Source: Bacillota bacterium (GTDB lineage: Bacteria > Bacillota > Clostridia > Lachnospirales > Lachnospiraceae). From it: a stretch of DNA of 58,635 nt. The notes under the pieces were generated by a model. That model saw only the letters and a list, made by a program, of their open reading frames with translations. It was not told the origin of the DNA and searched no databases. The translations under genes and the position numbers were made by a program. Positions 34,899 through 43,982 of this stretch are shown here, piece after piece. The stretch's first letter is position 1. Each line of letters starts with the position of its first letter. The stretch lies in the NCBI GenBank assembly GCA_023458035.1, contig JAEXAX010000023.1:1-58635 (forward strand). Reading direction: 5' to 3'.

Positions 34899-36038
34899 AT
34901 GCAAATGAGGAGGAAGAAAGTAGTGGGTTATCTGCTCGGCTCGATCGCAGTGGTATTTCTCATGATTCTGGCACTGCGGATGTTCGGAGGCCAGGCGGCA
35001 GCGGGAACAAAAGAACGTTTGGAACGGATCAAACATGGTCGTGCTTCCGTGCAAAAAACAAGAGAGGAAGGCAAAAAAATGGAAGTAAAAAAAGAAAACC
35101 TGAAGGAAATATATCTGGCCGGCGGTTGTTTCTGGGGAGTGGAGGAGTATTTTTCACGGGTAGACGGAGTGGTCGATGTCACCGTCGGTTATGCCAATGG
35201 GCGTGGTGAGGTAACAAATTATTCTCTGATAAAACAGACCGGACATGCCGAGACCGCACATATTCAATATGATCAGTCGGTCGTCAGTTTAAAGGAGATC
35301 CTACTGCACTTTTTCCGCATCATTGATCCGACCAGTCAAAATAAACAGGGCAATGATGTCGGCAGCCAGTATCGTACCGGTGTTTATTATACCGATGAGG
35401 CTGATCTACCGGTGATTGATGAGGTCTTTGCCGAGATACAGGCGCAGCATGATAAGCCGCTCGCCGTGGAAAAGCTGGCTCTGGCGCATTATGTGCTGGC
35501 TGAGGACTATCACCAGGATTATTTGAAAAAGAATCCAAATGGCTACTGCCATATCAATGTGGCCGCGGCAGCCGACCCGGTGATAGATAAAAATCTGTAT
35601 CACAAGCCAAGCGATGAGGAGATCAAAGCCAAGCTGACAGCGGAGGAATATGCCGTAACCCAGAAAAATGATACTGAACGGGCCTTTTCAAACCGTTATT
35701 GGGATCAGTTTGAAGAGGGGATCTATGTGGATATCGTGACCGGAGAGCCGCTGTTCTCTTCCAAAGATAAATTTGATTCCGGCTGTGGCTGGCCGAGCTT
35801 TAGTAAGCCGATCAGCCCCGATGTGGTGAAATATTCCGAGGATCACAGCTTTCAGATGGATCGTATCGAGGCTCGCAGTCGGGTCGGTGACTCCCACCTC
35901 GGCCATGTGTTTGAGGATGGTCCGAAGGAGAAGGGCGGTCTGCGGTATTGTATCAACAGCCTGTCCATTCGTTTCATTCCGAAGTCCGAGATGAAAGAAA
36001 AGGGCTATGGCCACTTACTTACTATTTTTGATAAATAA
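34899..36038 (+). CDS. msrAB: Membrane-anchored methionine sulfoxide reductase MsrA-MsrB fusion
   Basis: Reduces both S and R forms of methionine sulfoxide. An N-terminal membrane helix (about 9-28) anchors it outside the cell; a linker leads to MsrA (about 68-215, catalytic Cys77 in GGCFWG) and MsrB (about 230-375, catalytic Cys351 in GGLRYC, with DSGCGWPSF). All 379 residues are in one frame. The anchor and the upstream CcdA/redoxin genes indicate repair of exported proteins. A second ATG two codons downstream (34905) is a possible start. Confidence 0.95.
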   Translation: MQMRRKKVVGYLLGSIAVVFLMILALRMFGGQAAAGTKERLERIKHGRASVQKTREEGKKMEVKKENLKEIYLAGGCFWGVEEYFSRVDGVVDVTVGYANGRGEVTNYSLIKQTGHAETAHIQYDQSVVSLKEILLHFFRIIDPTSQNKQGNDVGSQYRTGVYYTDEADLPVIDEVFAEIQAQHDKPLAVEKLALAHYVLAEDYHQDYLKKNPNGYCHINVAAAADPVIDKNLYHKPSDEEIKAKLTAEEYAVTQKNDTERAFSNRYWDQFEEGIYVDIVTGEPLFSSKDKFDSGCGWPSFSKPISPDVVKYSEDHSFQMDRIEARSRVGDSHLGHVFEDGPKEKGGLRYCINSLSIRFIPKSEMKEKGYGHLLTIFDK

Positions 36039-36057
36039 GCTTGAAAGGCAAGAAACG

Positions 36058-36795
36058 ATGTTTTCTATACTGATAGCTGAGGACGAATACCTTGTCAGGC
36101 AGGGTATTCGTTCTTTGGTTGATTATGAAAAATTTCAGATTGAAGAGATCTCCGAAGCCGAGGATGGTCGGCAGGCCTGGCAGCAGATTCAGGAGAAGCG
36201 GCCGGATATCATATTGACCGATATCAATATGCCGCATATCAATGGCATCCGTTTGGCACAAATGACCAAGGAGGCCTATCCGGATACCCATATCGTGTTT
36301 TTGACCGGTTATGATGATTTCCAATATGCCGTGTCGGCGGTCAAGCTGGGAGCAGATGATTATTTATTAAAGCCGTTTTCTCGTGATGATGTGGAACAGA
36401 TGCTGCAGAAGGTCACCGGGAAGCTGCAGCAGGAGCGAAAGACCGAGCAGGTCAGCCGCTTGATTGAATCGCGTAGCTTCGGGGAGATCGAGCAATGTAT
36501 TCAATCCCGTTTGGCTGATTCGAGTCTGACTTTGAAGGAGCTGGCTGCCGAATTGGGGTTTAGCGCCGGGCATCTGGGGGTGTTGATCAAGAAAGAGCTG
36601 AGATTATCCTTTCAGGAGTATCTGATACAGGAACGAATGAAAAAAGCGCAGTTGTTATTATTGACCACCGAGATGAAGATTTATCAAATATCGGCCGCCG
36701 TCGGTATCGAGGATATGAATTATTTTTCGCAGCGCTTTAAACAGGTGGTTGGTGTGACCCCGCGCGAATATCGTAAAAGGGAGGCGGGAGAATGA
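36058..36795 (+). CDS. AraC-type response regulator (YesN-like, short form)
   Basis: A 245-residue regulator. The receiver domain has the acidic pair Glu8/Asp9, phospho-acceptor Asp55, Thr83 and Lys105. An AraC-type double helix-turn-helix follows (about 145-242), ending with VGVTPREYRK. Most YesN proteins have a long linker; this one is compact. I chose ATG 36058 because the family start MFSILIAEDE begins there. It follows msrAB by 19 bases and overlaps the kinase gene by 4, so it is probably part of the methionine-repair operon and may control it. Confidence 0.92.
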   Translation: MFSILIAEDEYLVRQGIRSLVDYEKFQIEEISEAEDGRQAWQQIQEKRPDIILTDINMPHINGIRLAQMTKEAYPDTHIVFLTGYDDFQYAVSAVKLGADDYLLKPFSRDDVEQMLQKVTGKLQQERKTEQVSRLIESRSFGEIEQCIQSRLADSSLTLKELAAELGFSAGHLGVLIKKELRLSFQEYLIQERMKKAQLLLLTTEMKIYQISAAVGIEDMNYFSQRFKQVVGVTPREYRKREAGE

Positions 36796-38495
36796 AGAAG
36801 CATTCGCTCTGGCTGCGCTATCTGATCTACAGTGTGGCAGCTTTGACTATTTTGCTCAGTTTGCTTTCGCTGGCCTACTATCGGATCGGCAGCGATGCCG
36901 TGAAGCAGTTGATCGAGCAGAAGACGGGAGAGGCGGTGCAACAGGCATCGACCTTTGTATCCTCATATGTTCAGCAGTTGGAACAGACGAACTCGGCATT
37001 GATTGAAAATGAGATCTTGCAGGCCTATGTGAAGTCAGAGCGGGAAACGGAGCAGAAGGCTCTGCTGCAGCTGATGCAGGCAGTCCTGCGAACCAATCAT
37101 GATTTATTGGCTGTCACATTGGTAACAAAATCAGGCCAGGTCGTTTCGACCGATCGCAATATTAAGATGCAAACCTCGGATGATATGATGCAGCAGAGCT
37201 GGTATCAGTCGGCTATCGCGCAAAAGGGTATGCCGGTTTTGACACCGGCTCATCAGCCGACCGGAGCCGAGGCGGAGGACCGCTGGGTGATTTCCGTCAC
37301 CCAGGAGGTGGCGGATGCATCCGGTAACAATCGAGGTGTTCTGCGTCTGGATATCGCTTATGAGACGTTGGAGCATTACCTGCAGGGCTTACAGCTGGGC
37401 AAAGAAGGGTTTGCTTTTATTATAGACGATAAGCATGAGTTTGTGTATCATCCGAAGAAAACCGTCTACTCGTCAAAAGCTGATATGGATAGTATGAAGC
37501 CGTATATCCGGGCCGGTGAGGGATATGTCGGCAGCCACACTTATGTGACAAAGGCTAAGATCAGCGGCAGTCAATGGACGGTGATCGGTGTTTCTTCGCT
37601 GGAGGAGCTTCAGAGAACCAGAACCCGGATTCTATGGGCCATGCTCGGCATCACCGGAACTGCCTTTGCCGGTTGTCTGATTTCGATCCCGTTATTGACC
37701 AGGCGTTGGCTAAAGCCGCTGCGGGATTTGCAGTCGGTTATTTTAGCGGTCGGGAACGGGCAGAGCGGACTTCGGGCAGAGGAGAAGGGATCGGTCGAAT
37801 TGGCTGATCTGGCGCATCATTTCAATCTGATGCTGGATCGGATCGACAGTCTGATGGTTTCGATCCGGGAGAATGAACAAAGCATCCGAAGTTATGAGCT
37901 AAAGGCATTGGCCAGTCAGATCAATCCGCACTTCCTGTATAATACGCTGGATACCATCGTTTGGATGGCAGAGTTTAACGACAGCAGGAAGGTGGTGGAA
38001 ATCACCAAATCATTGGCAGCTTATTTTCGCCTGGCCTTAAATAACGGTCATGAACAGATCCGGTTAAAAGACGAACTGGAGCATGTTCGGCAATACCTCT
38101 TTATTCAACAGCAGCGTTATGGAAGCAAGTTGAGCTATGAGATCGAGGAGCTGTCACAATATAACGACTTCTCGTTGCCAAAGCTGGTTTTGCAGCCGAT
38201 CGTGGAGAATGCCATCTATCACGGCATTAAGGAGAGCGGGCGCCCTGGTCTGATCCGGATCCGGGTGGCAGAAAAGGACGGCCAGTTGGAGCTCAGTGTT
38301 TATGATAATGGCAAAGGTCTGCCGATACGAATGAAAGCTCAAAATGAAGAAGGGCTGGTTCGCCGCGGCGGCATCGGTTTGAAAAATGTCGATCAGCGAT
38401 TGAAGCTGCAGTTCGGAGCGGGCTATCATATGACAGTTTCTTCCGAACCGGATCACTATACCGAAGTGGTGCTGTCGTTGCCAATATCGTCATAG
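36792..38495 (+). CDS. Sensor histidine kinase, YesM/LytS-like
   Basis: A 567-residue membrane kinase: helix 1 (about 10-30), an extracytoplasmic sensor with Cache-like features (about 35-275), helix 2 (about 277-302), a HAMP linker, a His_kinase domain with phospho-acceptor His380 in QINPHFLYNTLD, and an ATPase domain with ENAIYHGIKESG and DNGKGLP. It is the cognate partner of the regulator encoded just upstream. An outside-facing sensor beside extracellular MsrAB suggests that it detects an oxidant or its product; this is inference. Confidence 0.93.
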   Translation: MKKHSLWLRYLIYSVAALTILLSLLSLAYYRIGSDAVKQLIEQKTGEAVQQASTFVSSYVQQLEQTNSALIENEILQAYVKSERETEQKALLQLMQAVLRTNHDLLAVTLVTKSGQVVSTDRNIKMQTSDDMMQQSWYQSAIAQKGMPVLTPAHQPTGAEAEDRWVISVTQEVADASGNNRGVLRLDIAYETLEHYLQGLQLGKEGFAFIIDDKHEFVYHPKKTVYSSKADMDSMKPYIRAGEGYVGSHTYVTKAKISGSQWTVIGVSSLEELQRTRTRILWAMLGITGTAFAGCLISIPLLTRRWLKPLRDLQSVILAVGNGQSGLRAEEKGSVELADLAHHFNLMLDRIDSLMVSIRENEQSIRSYELKALASQINPHFLYNTLDTIVWMAEFNDSRKVVEITKSLAAYFRLALNNGHEQIRLKDELEHVRQYLFIQQQRYGSKLSYEIEELSQYNDFSLPKLVLQPIVENAIYHGIKESGRPGLIRIRVAEKDGQLELSVYDNGKGLPIRMKAQNEEGLVRRGGIGLKNVDQRLKLQFGAGYHMTVSSEPDHYTEVVLSLPISS

Positions 38496-38521
38496 ACAGC
38501 AAGCCGGATTTGTGGTAGAAT
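38493..38521 (+). promoter_or_regulatory. Promoter for the thrS T-box operon
   Basis: TAGACA (38493-38498), 17 bases, TAGAAT (38516-38521) with TTTGTGG before the -10 box. It overlaps the kinase stop codon. Confidence 0.6.
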
Positions 38522-38540
38522 GGCCTTGTAAAGTGATGAT

Positions 38541-38766
38541 TGGGACAGTAGTGATATCGGGCGACTGTAGAGAATAGAACCCAGGCTGAAAGTTCTTGTA
38601 CCGCAGATGTTATCGAAGACCACCCATGAGCGATGCTAATACCATCCGGCTGACATCGTTATCTGTCAAATGAAGTGGTTGCCTGTGCAACAATAAGGGT
38701 GGAACCGCGATGATTTGTATTGTCGCCCCTTTTCGATATCAAGATGTCGAAAAGGGGCTTTTTGTA
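38541..38766 (+). promoter_or_regulatory. T-box leader, threonine specifier
   Basis: Lower stem I TGGG (38541-38544) pairs with CCCA (38623-38626); the AGTA turn is at 38547-38550. The specifier is ACC at 38619-38621 (Thr), followed by a purine. The core AAGGGTGGAACCGCG is at 38695-38709; its TGGA bulge fits a UCCA tRNA end, the tRNA-Thr discriminator. The terminator stem GCCCCTTTTCGA/TCGAAAAGGGGC (from 38725) is followed by a T-run. Uncharged tRNA-Thr should switch on the downstream genes. Confidence 0.93.
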
Positions 38767-38784
38767 TGAGTTAAGGAGGGAAAT

Positions 38785-40740
38785 ATGATTGTAACATTAA
38801 AAGACGGCATCCAAAAAGAGTTTGACTCAGCTGTGTCGGTATATGAGATTGCGCTGTCGATCAGTGACGGTCTGGCCAGAATGGCCACAGCCGGTGAGGT
38901 AGACGGAGAAGTGGTAGACCTGCGCTGCGTAGTGGAGCGTGATGCGAATGTCAATATCCTGACAGCCCGTGATGAGAAGGGGCTGGCGGCTCTGCGCCAT
39001 ACCACCTCGCATGTGCTGGCGCAGGCAGTCAAAAGATTGTATCCGCATGCCAAGGTGGCCATCGGCCCGTCTATCGACAGCGGGTTCTATTATGATTTTG
39101 AAGTCGAACCGTTTAGCCGGGAGGATCTGGATGCACTGGAGGCCGAGATGAAGAAGATCATCAAGGAAGGTCATGCCATCAGTCGTTTTACCCTGCCGAG
39201 AGCCGAGGCCATTGCGCTGATGCAGGAGAAGGAGGAGCCGTATAAGGTGGAACTGATCGAGGATTTGCCGGCAGATGCCGAAATCTCTTTCTATGATCAG
39301 GGAGGCTTTGTCGATCTTTGCGCCGGTCCGCATCTGATGTCGACCAAGGGGATCAAAGCCTTTAAGCTGATTTCTTCATCGGGAGCTTATTGGCGCGGCA
39401 GCGAGAAAAATAAGATGCTCACCCGTATCTACGGCACCGCTTACGGAACCAAGGATGAGCTGAAGGCTCATATGCTTCGTCTGGAAGAGATCAAAAAGCG
39501 TGATCATAACAAGCTTGGCCGTGAGATGGGGCTGTTTACTACAGTAGATGTCGTTGGCCAGGGATTGCCGCTGATCATGCCGAAGGGAGCCATCATGATT
39601 CAGACCATGCAGCGTTGGATCGAAGATGAAGAGGACAGACGCGGCTATATGCGAACCAAAACCCCGTTTATGGCCAAAAAGGATTTATATATGATATCTG
39701 ATCATTGGAATCATTACAAAGAGGGTATGTTTATACTGGGCGATGAAGAGAAGGATGACGAGGTGTTTGCTCTGCGTCCGATGACCTGCCCGTTTCAGTA
39801 TTATGTTTATAAGGCTGAACAGAAAAGCTATCGTGATCTTCCCTGTCGTTACGGTGAGACCTCGACCTTGTTTAGAAATGAGGATTCCGGCGAGATGCAC
39901 GGCTTAACTCGTGTTCGTCAGTTTACCATCTCCGAAGGACATTTGATCGTTCGTCCTGATCAGGTGGAAGAGGAGTTTGCCGGCTGTCTTGATCTGGCCA
40001 GGTATTGCCTGAAGACCCTCGGTCTGGAAGAAGACGTGACCTACCGCTTCTCCAAGTGGGATCCGGATAATAAAGAAAAATACATGGGCGATGAGGAGCA
40101 GTGGGAGCAGAACCAGGCCCGGATGAGGGAGATCCTGGACAAGCTGCAGGTGGATTACACCGAAGCCGTCGGAGAGGCTGCCTTCTATGGTCCGAAGCTG
40201 GATATTCAGTTGAAGAATGTGTATGGCAAGGAAGATACCATTATCACCATCCAGCTCGACTTCATGATCGCTGAGCGTTTTGATATGTACTATGTGGATA
40301 AGGACGGTGAAAAGAAACGACCGTTCATCATTCACAGAACTTCCATGGGCTGTTATGAGAGAACTCTGGCCAGCCTGATCGAAAAATACGCAGGAAAGTT
40401 CCCGACCTGGTTATGTCCGGAGCAGGTTCGTGTATTGCCGATTTCAGAAAAATATGCGGATTATGCCCGGGAGGTCAAACAGTATCTGTATGACAGAGGT
40501 ATTCGCGCGACGGTTGATCAGAGAGCAGAGAAGATTGGTTACAAGATCCGTGATGCCAGAATGGATCGTTTGCCGTATATGGTCGTTGTTGGGGCGCAGG
40601 AAGAAGCGGATCGGACCATTTCTGTTCGCAGTCGTTTCCTGGGAGATGAGGGCAGCCGCTCACTGGCTGATTTTGCCCGTGATGTCTGTGAGGAGATCGC
40701 AGCCAAGACCATCCGTTCGGAAGCCCTGAGTGAAGAGTAA
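38785..40740 (+). CDS. thrS: Threonyl-tRNA synthetase
   Basis: Charges tRNA-Thr. The 651 residues are standard: an N-terminal TGS domain (about 1-62), the editing domain with HTTSHVLAQAV and CAGPHL, the class II core (about 245-545, with RNEDSGEMHGLTRVRQF and the zinc-binding Cys/His residues), and the C-terminal anticodon-binding domain. GGAGGG precedes the ATG. It is the first gene after the Thr T-box. Confidence 0.97.
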   Translation: MIVTLKDGIQKEFDSAVSVYEIALSISDGLARMATAGEVDGEVVDLRCVVERDANVNILTARDEKGLAALRHTTSHVLAQAVKRLYPHAKVAIGPSIDSGFYYDFEVEPFSREDLDALEAEMKKIIKEGHAISRFTLPRAEAIALMQEKEEPYKVELIEDLPADAEISFYDQGGFVDLCAGPHLMSTKGIKAFKLISSSGAYWRGSEKNKMLTRIYGTAYGTKDELKAHMLRLEEIKKRDHNKLGREMGLFTTVDVVGQGLPLIMPKGAIMIQTMQRWIEDEEDRRGYMRTKTPFMAKKDLYMISDHWNHYKEGMFILGDEEKDDEVFALRPMTCPFQYYVYKAEQKSYRDLPCRYGETSTLFRNEDSGEMHGLTRVRQFTISEGHLIVRPDQVEEEFAGCLDLARYCLKTLGLEEDVTYRFSKWDPDNKEKYMGDEEQWEQNQARMREILDKLQVDYTEAVGEAAFYGPKLDIQLKNVYGKEDTIITIQLDFMIAERFDMYYVDKDGEKKRPFIIHRTSMGCYERTLASLIEKYAGKFPTWLCPEQVRVLPISEKYADYAREVKQYLYDRGIRATVDQRAEKIGYKIRDARMDRLPYMVVVGAQEEADRTISVRSRFLGDEGSRSLADFARDVCEEIAAKTIRSEALSEE

Positions 40741-40749
40741 GGAGGCAGT

Positions 40750-41505
40750 ATGCGCTTTGTATCATGGAACGTAAACGGCTTACGAGCCGCAGTCAAAAAG
40801 GGTTTTGAGGATTTTTTTGCCGAAATTGATGCTGATTTTTTCTGTATCCAGGAAAGCAAACTGCAGGAGGGACAGATTGATCTGTCTACTCCGGGCTATC
40901 ACCAGTATTGGAACTACGCTGAGAAGAAAGGCTATTCCGGTACGGCCATCTTTGCCAGGCGGGAGCCGCTGGCGGTACACTACGGCATCGGAATAGCAGA
41001 GCATGATCAGGAAGGGCGGGTCATTACTCTGACCTATCCGGATTTTCATCTGGTTACCGTTTATACACCGAATTCCAAGGATGGTCTGCTTCGTCTGGAT
41101 TACCGGATGGAGTGGGAAGACGCTTTCCTGGCCTACCTGAAGGAGCTGGAAAAAACAGCGCCGGTTATCTTCTGCGGGGATCTAAACGTGGCCCATCAGG
41201 AGATTGATTTAAAGAATCCGAAGACCAATCGTCGCAATGCCGGCTTTACAGATGAGGAGCGCGGTAAATTTTCGACGGCGCTGGAAAACGGTTTTGTCGA
41301 TACCTTCCGTCATCTGTATCCGGATGTTACGGATGCCTATTCCTGGTGGTCCTACCGTTTTAAGGCCAGAGAGAAGAACGTAGGCTGGAGAATTGATTAT
41401 TTTGTGGTTTCCGAGACGTTGTGCGACAAAATCAAAGAGGCAACCATCCATAGTGAAATTTATGGCTCCGATCATTGTCCGGTGTCATTGGAGTTGGAAA
41501 TCTAA
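40750..41505 (+). CDS. exoA: Exodeoxyribonuclease III / AP endonuclease
   Basis: Cuts at abasic sites and trims 3' ends in base-excision repair. The 251 residues carry the family blocks SWNVNGLRA, QESKLQ (catalytic Glu), GDLNVAH, WRIDYF and SDHCPV (catalytic His). It follows thrS by 9 bases and has no evident promoter of its own. Confidence 0.95.
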   Translation: MRFVSWNVNGLRAAVKKGFEDFFAEIDADFFCIQESKLQEGQIDLSTPGYHQYWNYAEKKGYSGTAIFARREPLAVHYGIGIAEHDQEGRVITLTYPDFHLVTVYTPNSKDGLLRLDYRMEWEDAFLAYLKELEKTAPVIFCGDLNVAHQEIDLKNPKTNRRNAGFTDEERGKFSTALENGFVDTFRHLYPDVTDAYSWWSYRFKAREKNVGWRIDYFVVSETLCDKIKEATIHSEIYGSDHCPVSLELEI

Positions 41506-41520
41506 TATGAGGTGAAAGAG

Positions 41521-43380
41521 ATGAAGAGTAAAGGCGGTCAGATTCCGTTCATCGGACTGCTGCGAGTGGGAGAGAAGATCCATATCGGTTTGCAGATGAA
41601 GACCGGAGCAGATGTCGGACTGCGCCTGCTGAATCACCGCTGGGAAGAGATAAAAACCATAAAAGTGGATGAAGACCTGTATTTCTGTGGATATTATATG
41701 ATTGAAGTGGATAAAAAAACACGAAATGGGCATTTATTTCAAATTATAGTGGATGGAGAAGCAATTGTTTTTGAGCAAGCCAGAGAAGTATGCTGCCGGT
41801 ATAGACCGAAATTCGGAGAGAAGCTCACACCGGCAGATATCGCATATGGTTGGGAGGCTGACAGCGTACCGGACGGTTGGGAGAATGATCGCCCGGTAGA
41901 TGTCGGCAGGCGACCTGCGCATCTATACAAGCTTCATTTGAGAGGCTTTACCGGAAGGACGGCCGGCCGGGAGGGCGGCACCTTTCGGGCACTGCGAAAA
42001 AAGATTGACTATCTGAGGTCCCTGTCTGTCAGCCATATCCTCTGTTTTCCTATATATGAGTTTACAGAGTGGCTGGAGCAAAAACAGGCAGCTGATCCGT
42101 TTGCCAATCAGTATGCGGTGCGGCCGCAGTTGACCCGATCACCGGATGCTGGTGAAATAGATGACCAAGAGACGAAACGGGTACAGTATTGGGGTTATAC
42201 CACCGGGTTCTATTATGCCGTAAAAGCGGCCTATGCGGCCGGACAGGATGCAGCTCTGGAGCTGCGCAAGCTGGTGATGGAGCTGCATCGGGGCGGCATC
42301 GGTCTGATCCCGGAATTCTATTTTCCGGAAGATATGTCATATGCTCAGGCATTGGCCATACTGCGATATTGGATCAGTGCCTTCCATCTGGACGGGGTGC
42401 GGGTGCTTGGGTCGGTGACGGCAGCGGCATTGGCACATGATCCGTTTATTGGACGGTATATCTGCATCGTCGATGAATGGAATGATTCGCAGGTGACAGG
42501 CGACCGGCTTTATCGAATCGGCGAATCGGCACAGTATCTGATCAAACGGGCCGTTAAAGGTGACAGTGGCTGTATGAGAGAGCTGTCAAAGCTGTTTGTA
42601 CCGGACAAACAGCGTCTGCAAGCTGTATCTTTCCACAACGGATTTACGCTGGCAGATAGCTGGATGTATCAAAGCAAACATAATGAGGCAAATGGCGAGC
42701 GTGGTCATGACGGTCGGTCGGATGAGCCCTGCTGGAATGTCGGTGTCGAGGGAGAGAGTCGCAGCCGTTCCATTCGAGCCCTTCGGCTGCGGCTGGCAAA
42801 AAATACGCTGGTTCTTCAATATCTCGGAGGAGCATCGCCGCTATTGTTGTCCGGAGATGAATACTTGCACAGTCATCAGGGAAATAATAATCCGTATTGT
42901 CTGGATACGGAATTGAATTATCAGAAATGGAGACTGAATAAGACAGAGCAGACTTTTTTTGATTTTCAGCGTCAGCTGATCTTGCTATGCCTGTCAGAAC
43001 CGCTGCTGCAGGGCGGGGGACGGCTACATGGAAAAACCGTTCGCTTATTGAATTATCCGACGCTGTCCTTTCACGGCCGTGAGCCATGGAAGCAGGAAAT
43101 TGCCGAAGAGAGCAGGTTCCTGGCGGTTATGTTCTGCCGCGAATATGATGGTCCGAGAGGAGCATTGGAGATAGACGCCTTTTATTTGATGATGAATTTT
43201 CACTGGTTACAGCAGGTGTTTTATTTGCCGAAGCTTCCGACCAATTGTGATTGGGAACCGATACTGGATACGGCTAAGGCGGCTTCGTTCGGCCCGTGGG
43301 CAGAGTTGTCCCGGCCGACCACGGAAACGACACTGGCCGGTCGGAGCATACAGCTGTTTCGCTGTTGCAGACGACTGTAA
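41521..43380 (+). CDS. GlgX-like GH13 protein lacking the catalytic residues
   Basis: A 619-residue protein that aligns with glycogen debranching enzymes of the GlgX/isoamylase type: YKLHLRGFT, WGYTTGFYYAVKAAYA, LRKLVMELHRGGIGLI, LRYWISAFHLDG, KHNEANGE, WNVGVEG and LLLSGDEYLHSHQGNNNPYC all match conserved blocks. The three catalytic carboxylates are changed: the nucleophile of FRFD is Leu296 (VRVL), the acid/base of IAEPW is Asp318 (IVDEW), and the third of AHDGFTL is Asn373 (FHNGFTL). The region between the second and third sites is shorter than normal. So it is probably a non-hydrolytic, perhaps glycan-binding, relative. I chose ATG 41521, with GAGGTG upstream, over GTG 41512. Confidence 0.8.
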   Translation: MKSKGGQIPFIGLLRVGEKIHIGLQMKTGADVGLRLLNHRWEEIKTIKVDEDLYFCGYYMIEVDKKTRNGHLFQIIVDGEAIVFEQAREVCCRYRPKFGEKLTPADIAYGWEADSVPDGWENDRPVDVGRRPAHLYKLHLRGFTGRTAGREGGTFRALRKKIDYLRSLSVSHILCFPIYEFTEWLEQKQAADPFANQYAVRPQLTRSPDAGEIDDQETKRVQYWGYTTGFYYAVKAAYAAGQDAALELRKLVMELHRGGIGLIPEFYFPEDMSYAQALAILRYWISAFHLDGVRVLGSVTAAALAHDPFIGRYICIVDEWNDSQVTGDRLYRIGESAQYLIKRAVKGDSGCMRELSKLFVPDKQRLQAVSFHNGFTLADSWMYQSKHNEANGERGHDGRSDEPCWNVGVEGESRSRSIRALRLRLAKNTLVLQYLGGASPLLLSGDEYLHSHQGNNNPYCLDTELNYQKWRLNKTEQTFFDFQRQLILLCLSEPLLQGGGRLHGKTVRLLNYPTLSFHGREPWKQEIAEESRFLAVMFCREYDGPRGALEIDAFYLMMNFHWLQQVFYLPKLPTNCDWEPILDTAKAASFGPWAELSRPTTETTLAGRSIQLFRCCRRL

Positions 43381-43421
43381 AAGGCAGTTGAAGAATATTG
43401 ATGAAATGAAGGAGTCCACGG

Positions 43422-43982
43422 ATGAATAAATGGAAAAATGCCGGCCGGCATTTCGGTACGATTCTACAGCACAAGATTCTGGTCGGACAGATGTGTTTTC
43501 GGGTCGGTTTATATGCCCAAGGTATTTTACATGATATGTCAAAGTTCAGCCCGACGGAGTTTACAGTTGGCTTGAATTATTATCAGGGTTACCGAAGTCC
43601 AAATAATGCCGAGCGTGAGAGTAAAGGATATTCTGAGGCATGGTTGCATCACAAGGGTAGAAATCGTCACCATTATGAGTACTGGATCGATTACTCGATC
43701 AAGCCGGGGGTGATTCTGGAGGGCAGCCCCATGCCAGTGCGATTTGTCATCGAGATGTTTTTTGATCGAATCGCAGCCAGCAAGGTCTATTTAAAGGAGG
43801 CCTATACAGACTGCAGTCCGTTACAATATTATGAAAAGGGTGATGTCGGAGAATTAATTCATCCGCAGACTAAACGGTTGCTGAAGGGTTTGCTGACCAT
43901 GCTGGCGAAAGAAGGAGAAACGGTTTATTTCCGTTATATCAAGCGGAAGCTTTTGAGAGAGAAAAGAGGTAAGAGAAAATGA
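43422..43982 (+). CDS. DUF5662-like protein
   Basis: A 186-residue basic soluble protein with His/Asp-rich motifs HDMSKF (His37, Asp38) and HHKGRNRHHYEYW (about 76-88), which resemble metal-binding HD-type patterns. It matches my memory of the DUF5662 family, which is common in clostridia and has no known function. AAGGAG precedes the ATG. It overlaps trpS by 4 bases, so translation of the two is coupled. Confidence 0.7.
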   Translation: MNKWKNAGRHFGTILQHKILVGQMCFRVGLYAQGILHDMSKFSPTEFTVGLNYYQGYRSPNNAERESKGYSEAWLHHKGRNRHHYEYWIDYSIKPGVILEGSPMPVRFVIEMFFDRIAASKVYLKEAYTDCSPLQYYEKGDVGELIHPQTKRLLKGLLTMLAKEGETVYFRYIKRKLLREKRGKRK

